Assembly: GCA_938073925.1 (NCBI GenBank)
Contig: CALJGH010000110.1
Span: forward strand, 1-18,435
Origin: an uncultured Nitrospinaceae bacterium
GTDB taxonomy: Bacteria; Nitrospinota; Nitrospinia; Nitrospinales; VA-1
DNA length: 18,435 nt
Direction of reading: 5' to 3'
Under the pieces are notes generated by a model. The model saw only the letters and a program-made list of their open reading frames with translations. It made no database searches and was not told the DNA's origin. Each line of letters opens with the position of its first letter. Positions within the stretch are counted from its first letter, which is position 1. The position numbers and the translations under genes were made by a program. Shown piece after piece: positions 14,134 to 18,435 of this stretch.

Positions 14134-15435
14134 ATGGGTATGACGATTACGGAAAAAATACTTGCTGCTCACTCTGGGAAAGATTCTGTTGTCCCAGGCG
14201 ACAATATCTGGGTAGATGTGGATGTTTTGATGACACACGATGTTTGTGGCCCAGGCACTTTTGCGATATTCAAAAAGCAATTCGGCGAAAATGCGAAAGT
14301 ATGGGACCGCGATAAAGTGGTCATCATTCCGGACCATTTTATTTTCACAGAAGACACCCACGCCAACCGAAATATAGACATCCTGCGACAATTTGTTAAA
14401 GAACAAGACCTGCCACATTATTACGATGTAGGCACGGATAATTATAAGGGTGTTTGCCATCTAGCTCTTGCTCAGGAGGGGTTCAATCGACCGGGCGAAA
14501 TTTTATTCGGGACCGATTCGCATACTTCAACATCAGGTGCTTTCGGTATGTTCTCAACGGGTATCGGCAATACCGATGCTGCGTTTATTTTGGGTACGGG
14601 CAAGATATGGGTCAAAGTTCCTGAATCCATGTGTTTTGAATTCACCGGGAAATTCCCAGATCATGTTATGGCAAAAGATGTCATCTTAAATGTGATTGGG
14701 GATATTGGTGTCGATGGTGCCACCTACCGATCAATGGAATGGCGTGGCGATGCGGTTATGAGCCTTTCAATGGAAGAGCGCATGACCCTTTGTAATATGG
14801 CGATTGAGGCAGGGGGTAAAAATGGCATTATTGAAGCGGACGAGGTGACGACCGATTATGTGCGGCAACGTACAGACAGGCCTTATAAAATTTATCATTC
14901 CGATGAGGATGCGAAATATTTTTTCAAGAAGACCTACAACGCCAGTGAAATGGAATCGATTGTTGCCAAGCCTCATTCTCCAGATAACAAGGCCAAGGTC
15001 TCAGAATGTGAAGATGTAAAGCTTGACCGCGCTTACATTGGCTCTTGCACAGGTGGCAAGTTGACCGATTTTATGGCTGCGGCCAAACTTCTTAAAGGGA
15101 AAAAAGTACAGATCGATACATTTATTGTTCCCGCAACACGTGAAGTTGAAGAGGATCTTCATAAAGAAAAAATTGGCGGTGAAACCTTAGTCGATATTTT
15201 CAAAAATGCCGGAGCTTATTTAGGAGATCCTTCTTGTGCGGCATGTTTGGGCGGACCGAAAGATACTTTTGGGAGGGCGAAGGATAATCAGGTGGTGATT
15301 TCGACCACCAACCGTAATTTCCCAGGTCGAATGGGTTCGAAACAGTCCCATGTTTATCTAGCATCCCCTTATACTGCCGCTGCATCGGCTTTGACCGGGC
15401 ATATTACGAACCCAGCTGAATTTGTTAATAATTAA
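14134..15435 (+). CDS. leuC: 3-isopropylmalate dehydratase large subunit
   Basis: LeuC/HacA-type aconitase-family subunit, 433 residues, isomerising 2- to 3-isopropylmalate in leucine synthesis together with LeuD. The 4Fe-4S ligands are C305 in GSCTGG and C368 and C371 in PSCAACLG. Other family motifs: TITEKILAAHSG opening, MTHDVCGPGTF, PDHFIFTEDTHAN, GTDSHTSTSGAFG and NRNFPGRMGS. Start chosen at ATG 14134, which has AAAGG 9 bases upstream; the frame is open to 13945 but those 63 residues are unlike the family. The length of about 430 fits the archaeal-type (LeuC type 2) group rather than the longer E. coli form. Homoaconitase or methylmalate use cannot be excluded. Confidence 0.92.
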   Translation: MGMTITEKILAAHSGKDSVVPGDNIWVDVDVLMTHDVCGPGTFAIFKKQFGENAKVWDRDKVVIIPDHFIFTEDTHANRNIDILRQFVKEQDLPHYYDVGTDNYKGVCHLALAQEGFNRPGEILFGTDSHTSTSGAFGMFSTGIGNTDAAFILGTGKIWVKVPESMCFEFTGKFPDHVMAKDVILNVIGDIGVDGATYRSMEWRGDAVMSLSMEERMTLCNMAIEAGGKNGIIEADEVTTDYVRQRTDRPYKIYHSDEDAKYFFKKTYNASEMESIVAKPHSPDNKAKVSECEDVKLDRAYIGSCTGGKLTDFMAAAKLLKGKKVQIDTFIVPATREVEEDLHKEKIGGETLVDIFKNAGAYLGDPSCAACLGGPKDTFGRAKDNQVVISTTNRNFPGRMGSKQSHVYLASPYTAAASALTGHITNPAEFVNN

Positions 15436-15441
15436 GTGACT

Positions 15442-16008
15442 ATGAAAAAAATTATAGAAGGTCTTGCCTATGTTTTAGGTAACGATGTTGACACTGATCA
15501 GATAATCCCTGCGGAGCATCTAGTTTACAGTTTGAGTGATCCGGAAGAGAAAAAAAATTACGGCAAGTTTGCGCTAACCGGCGTGCCCGGTGAGCAGGCA
15601 GGGTTGCCTGATGGCAACGTGTCTTTTACCGAAGGCGATAATTTTGAGTCGAAGTATTCGATTATTATTGGTGGAAAAAACTTTGGCTGTGGCTCGTCTC
15701 GAGAACATGCTCCCGCGTGTATGGAAATTGCCGGTGTGCGGGCGGTCATCGCACAATCGTACGCTCGAATTTTTTATCGGAATTCTGTGGACGGCGGATT
15801 CTTCATACCTTTTGAATGCATCACGCGTTTAGTAGAAGAAATTAAAACCGGTGACGATTTGAAGATTGATCTGGTCGCCAATACCCTCGCCAATAAAACG
15901 CAGAATAAAATGTACGATTTGAAATCGCTGGGTGAGGTTATAGATATCATTGAAGCCGGTAATATTTTTGAGTATGCAAGAAAAACCGGGATGATCGCTT
16001 CATCGTGA
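15442..16008 (+). CDS. leuD: 3-isopropylmalate dehydratase small subunit
   Basis: 188 residues, the swivel-domain partner of LeuC that supplies active-site residues. Visible motifs: GNDVDTDQIIPAEHL, GGKNFGCGSSREHAP, the canonical substrate-loop region, and ARIFYRNSVDGGF. ATG 15442 fits homolog N-termini (MKKIIEG); GTG 15436, directly after the leuC TAA, would add two residues. The tight junction means co-transcription and coupling with leuC. The gene ends with a GTGA overlap with the next gene. Confidence 0.93.
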   Translation: MKKIIEGLAYVLGNDVDTDQIIPAEHLVYSLSDPEEKKNYGKFALTGVPGEQAGLPDGNVSFTEGDNFESKYSIIIGGKNFGCGSSREHAPACMEIAGVRAVIAQSYARIFYRNSVDGGFFIPFECITRLVEEIKTGDDLKIDLVANTLANKTQNKMYDLKSLGEVIDIIEAGNIFEYARKTGMIASS

Positions 16009-16823
16009 TAAAAAAAATAATAGGCTCTCACAGAAGCCGTGTATTCATCAGGCCCTTTTTTGTCATTGCCGCATTTTTCTTTTTCAGTGCCGGAGATAAA
16101 TGTGCCGCCTCTGAGGAGGAAATGATCCTGATCCCTGCCGGGCCATTTAAAATGGGAAGCTCGGATAAGGATATCATGTGGGCGGCCCGCCATTTTCATT
16201 CGGAATCTTTGGATTGGTATCGGGATGAGACCCCTCTTCACGAAGTGACCTTACCTGCTTTTAAAATTGATAAGATTCCCGTGACGATGAGGGCTTTTTC
16301 AAAATATCAGCAAGCAACTGGCCAGCCCCCTTCACGAGAACACGACAATGCACTTTTCAATCACCCTCTGCAACCTGTCGTTTCGCTGCCCTGGAAACAG
16401 GCGCGAGACTATTGCCATTGGGCAAAAAAACGGTTGCCTACGGAAGCAGAATGGGAAAAGGCTGCAAGGGGTACGGATGGCAGATACTACCCTTGGGGCA
16501 ATGAAGCTGATGCTCTTAATGCAAACATAAGAGGCAAAGGCGATATTTATCGATACACCAATCAGGGGGGAACGATACCCGAAAACGTGAGTCCCTATGG
16601 AGTAATGGATTTGGCGGGAAACGTTTGGGAATGGACGGAGAATTGGTATCAACCGCATCCGGGTAATCAATATGAAAACGATTTATATGGCGAGCAATTC
16701 AAAGTAATAAAAGGCGGTTCGTGGAACTCAAATCTTGATCTGGCGCGAGGCTCGGTGCGCGGTAAGGCATTGCCAGGCCAGAAGAAAAACTATATTGGAT
16801 TTCGTTGCGTCGCAGCGAATTAA
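16005..16823 (+). CDS. Exported FGE-sulfatase (SUMF1-like) domain protein without the catalytic cysteines
   Basis: 272 residues from GTG 16005, which overlaps the leuD stop (GTGA), so it is translationally coupled. A signal peptide (about 1-36, ending in CAAS) predicts export. The FGE-sulfatase fold is shown by EEMILIPAGPFKMGSS, YCHWAKKRLPTEAEWEKAARG (136-156), YPWGNE, DLAGNVWEWTENWY and KGGSWNSN, ending IGFRCV. True formylglycine-generating enzymes have a Cys pair in the segment after GGSW; here no Cys occurs between GGSW and the final FRC. It is therefore probably not a sulfatase activator but one of the many FGE-fold proteins of other or structural function in the envelope. Confidence 0.85.
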   Translation: MIKKIIGSHRSRVFIRPFFVIAAFFFFSAGDKCAASEEEMILIPAGPFKMGSSDKDIMWAARHFHSESLDWYRDETPLHEVTLPAFKIDKIPVTMRAFSKYQQATGQPPSREHDNALFNHPLQPVVSLPWKQARDYCHWAKKRLPTEAEWEKAARGTDGRYYPWGNEADALNANIRGKGDIYRYTNQGGTIPENVSPYGVMDLAGNVWEWTENWYQPHPGNQYENDLYGEQFKVIKGGSWNSNLDLARGSVRGKALPGQKKNYIGFRCVAAN

Positions 16824-16827
16824 TTTT

Positions 16828-16832
16828 GGAGG
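16828..16832 (+). promoter_or_regulatory. Strong ribosome binding site deciding the LRR start
   Basis: A perfect GGAGG lies 8 bases before GTG 16841 and after the stop of the preceding gene (16821-16823). It selects GTG 16841 over the upstream in-frame start at 16805, which lies inside the preceding gene. Confidence 0.8.
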
Positions 16833-16840
16833 ATTCTATT

Positions 16841-17689
16841 GTGCTGATTCGAAAAAAAATATTTCATTTGGTTTTAGTTTTGGGCTGGCTGGTCTGGTCG
16901 CTTCCGGTTTTTGCATCGGGTGAACATGAAGGCGGGCATCCCGGCAAGCATGGCGATGCCAAAGACGCTGGCAAACACGGTGGTTATAGCGGCAAACATG
17001 CCGGCAAGGGAAAAAAAGACGGGCATCATGGATACAGTCGTCGTAAAGGCCCTCCAGCAGATATTCCTGGACATATACGAGAAAGACTAGACCCCGATGG
17101 CAGTAAAATAAATCTCAATGGCTCCCAGATCGGAGTTAAAGGGATGGAGATTCTTGTCGGTACTCCCGAAGTGAAAAATGTAGTTTCATTGGCTTTGCAG
17201 AAAAATAATCTTGGGGATGAAGGTGTGCGAATCTTATGTGGCTCGGACACATTTCAGCATGTTGAAAAGCTTTCTTTGTGGGGCAATGATGTGTCGGAGA
17301 AAGGCGCCAAAATGATAGCCGAATCCTCCAATATGAAAAATCTGAAAGAACTCAAGTTGACTCGCAACAAAGTAGGCGATGAAGGCATTATCGCTATCGT
17401 GAATTCAATGAATTCACACAATATAACTTTTTTAGATTTGAGCGCAAACAAGATCAGCGATAAGGGGGCTATGGCAATTGCAAATTCACCTCATCTTGCA
17501 AAACTCAAAACGCTGGACCTTTATAATAACCAGATTACGGAAAAAGGAATGGAAGCTCTGTTGAATTCCAAATCTTTAAAAAGTCTGGAAGAATTGATAC
17601 TGGTTCGAAACGAGATCAACCCTGAGCTTGTAGATGATCTGGCAAAAAAACAGACCCTGCCAAGTTTAAGGCGACTAGAAATGTATTAG
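16841..17689 (+). CDS. Exported leucine-rich-repeat protein with His-rich N-terminal region
   Basis: 282 residues from GTG 16841. A signal peptide (hydrophobic core 8-24, likely cut after VFA at 25) is followed by a His/Gly/Lys-rich stretch (29-64) with seven histidines and repeated GKH units, possibly metal-binding. From residue 90 seven ribonuclease-inhibitor-type repeats follow with an exact 27-residue period: cores begin at 90, 117, 144, 171, 198, 225 and 252, each LxLxxNxIxxxG-like (for example LALQKNNLGDEG, LDLSANKISDKG). A capping segment ends LRRLEMY. It sits 17 bases after the FGE-like gene and is probably co-transcribed. Secreted or periplasmic binding protein; the partner is unknown. 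Confidence 0.88.
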   Translation: MLIRKKIFHLVLVLGWLVWSLPVFASGEHEGGHPGKHGDAKDAGKHGGYSGKHAGKGKKDGHHGYSRRKGPPADIPGHIRERLDPDGSKINLNGSQIGVKGMEILVGTPEVKNVVSLALQKNNLGDEGVRILCGSDTFQHVEKLSLWGNDVSEKGAKMIAESSNMKNLKELKLTRNKVGDEGIIAIVNSMNSHNITFLDLSANKISDKGAMAIANSPHLAKLKTLDLYNNQITEKGMEALLNSKSLKSLEELILVRNEINPELVDDLAKKQTLPSLRRLEMY

Positions 17690-17704
17690 GAACCGGTTCA
17701 AAAA

Positions 17705-17890
17705 TTATCGATAGCGCCGGTCGTTATACTGATCCATCTTTTCTAAGACCAGTTTGGCACCTCGCGTCAAGGCGTCCAGCAACTCTTTTAACGCCTCAAC
17801 TTCTTCGGTTGGTTCTACCGCGTCTTTGAAGTTTGCGGCCTCCTCTGTTATTTCCTGAACGATCTCAGCGATTTCCTGGTATTTATCCAT
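17705..17890 (-). CDS. Small helical acidic protein
   Basis: 61 residues from ATG 17890. It is almost entirely predicted helix (YQEIAEIVQEITEEAANF, then EEVEALKELLDALTRGAKLV), acidic, ending in NDRRYR. No signal peptide or Cys. It converges with the LRR gene, leaving 15 bases between the two stops. A 10-base palindrome GAACCGGTTC lies in and next to this gap (17691-17700). No family is recognised. Confidence 0.6.
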   Translation of the reverse strand: MDKYQEIAEIVQEITEEAANFKDAVEPTEEVEALKELLDALTRGAKLVLEKMDQYNDRRYR

Positions 17891-17989
17891 GTTTGCTTTT
17901 TAGTAAGTGTGATTAATAGGGCTACAAATACTTGCTAATAGGTTAGATTCAATTTTAGAAAAAAGGTTGTATCGAAAAAAACGGATGGA

Positions 17990-18290
17990 TCAGGAATGGT
18001 GAATTTCCAGTGTCGAGCCGATTTCTGAGAGAAGGTCGTCATGGACAAAGGATTTTTGCTCAATTAATTTTGCCACTCCTCCTTCAGGGGTAGCCGGTCT
18101 GCTTGCGTGAGATCCTTTTAGGTGAAGACGACAATGGGAGAGGATCGATGTTCAAAGTTTTTCCTCAATTCTTCAATGAATTCAAAGTTATCCATTTTAG
18201 GCATCATCAGGTCGAGGAAAATAACTCCCGGAGATTTCTCTTAGACTCTTTCAAGCGCTTTTTTCCCATTTACTTTTTTATTTTGATTTA
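17990..18290 (-). pseudogene. Broken response-regulator receiver domain
   Basis: Read leftward on the minus strand: VNGKKALERV, stop, EKSPGVIFLDLMMPKMDNFE, FIEELRKN, SSPIVVFT, stop, KDLTQADR, then after a shift of frame GGVAKLIEQKSF and HDDLLSEIGSTLEIHHS. This is the C-terminal two thirds of a CheY-like receiver domain of the kind found at the end of hybrid histidine kinases. The phosphorylated Asp codon (18213-18211, in FLDL) survives. In-frame TAA codons lie at 18243-18241 and 18120-18118, and a frameshift lies near 18090-18100. The N-terminal third is unrecognisable, so it is a remnant. The plus-strand ORF over the same bases is its shadow. Confidence 0.85.
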
Positions 18291-18371
18291 ACCACTATTT
18301 TTTAGGTGATATAGATATTTCTATAAATAAAGGAAGTTCTCTATTTGTATCTTGACAAAAAATAAAATTTA

Positions 18372-18400
18372 TTATCAACTAAACTTAAGTATAGTATAAT
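18372..18400 (+). promoter_or_regulatory. Sigma-70-like promoter reading off the right edge
   Basis: TTATCA (18372-18377), a 17-base spacer and a perfect TATAAT (18395-18400). A perfect TTGACA also lies at 18352-18357 but has no matching -10 at good spacing. The region is strongly AT-rich. The target gene would lie beyond the window. Confidence 0.45.
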
Positions 18401-18435
18401 TTTTTCGATGGAATATTTTTTACAAGTATTCTGTT

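Larger units (their letters stand above)
17891..18435. other. Right-end region without intact gene
   Basis: 545 bases with no intact gene. It holds the receiver-domain remnant (17990-18290) and an AT-rich end with a rightward promoter-like site. I see no inverted repeats or insertion-sequence ends that would explain the decay of the remnant. Confidence 0.6.

Noticed and set aside
18103..18291. 62-codon plus-strand ORF
   Set aside because: It is the antisense shadow of the broken receiver domain, whose minus-strand translation is clearly homologous to CheY-like proteins.

Overview
The window looks like part of the chromosome of a flagellated, Gram-negative (diderm) bacterium that makes its own amino acids. 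Base composition is moderately AT-rich. The flagellar genes, the AroD-AroE fusion, the HacA/LeuC-type dehydratase pair, the exported FGE-sulfatase-like and LRR proteins and the zinc-ribbon YciH suggest Nitrospinota or a deltaproteobacterial-type lineage. This is an impression from protein style, not a marker-based assignment.

Layout. 1-4910 (+): end of a flagellar gene block. It holds a truncated helical protein, a disordered Glu/Arg/Gln-rich protein, the filament cap protein FliD with an inserted set of EF-hand-like calcium loops, a FlgN/FliT-type chaperone and a small FlgM-associated-type protein. Two long gaps here hold sigma-28-like promoters that point away from the genes, plus RNA hairpins. 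5006-6478 (+): shikimate-pathway AroD-AroE fusion behind its own promoter. 6599-9473 (-): a four-gene leftward set of a membrane-anchored small protein, a DUF1611 protein, a fold-III PLP racemase and a newly noticed 56-residue hydrophobic ORF. 9692-12723 (-): a Trp-rich orphan, YciH/SUI1, a rhodanese and a DASS/SLC13 anion transporter. 12900-13937 (-): a radical SAM/SPASM protein. 14134-17689 (+): leuC-leuD followed, with a GTGA overlap, by an exported FGE-sulfatase-like protein and an exported leucine-rich-repeat protein. 17705-17890 (-): a small helical protein. 17990-18290 (-): a broken response-regulator receiver domain.

How the genes fit together. The flagellar genes serve the filament: FliD caps it, FlgN/FliT escorts late substrates, and the small last gene resembles proteins linked to the sigma-28/FlgM checkpoint. 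AroDE and LeuCD serve aromatic and leucine biosynthesis. The DUF1611/racemase pair points to D-amino-acid chemistry, by family knowledge only. No tRNA, rRNA, CRISPR array, transposase or phage gene was found.

Best leads: (1) a sigma-28 consensus promoter with exact 11-nt spacing reading away from the flagellar genes into an ATG-free stretch that ends in a hairpin plus T-run, a possible flagellar sRNA with a second related site before fliD; (2) the calcium-loop insertion in FliD; (3) the DUF1611 gene, whose conserved N-terminus lies upstream of any ordinary start codon; (4) a clear receiver-domain pseudogene.
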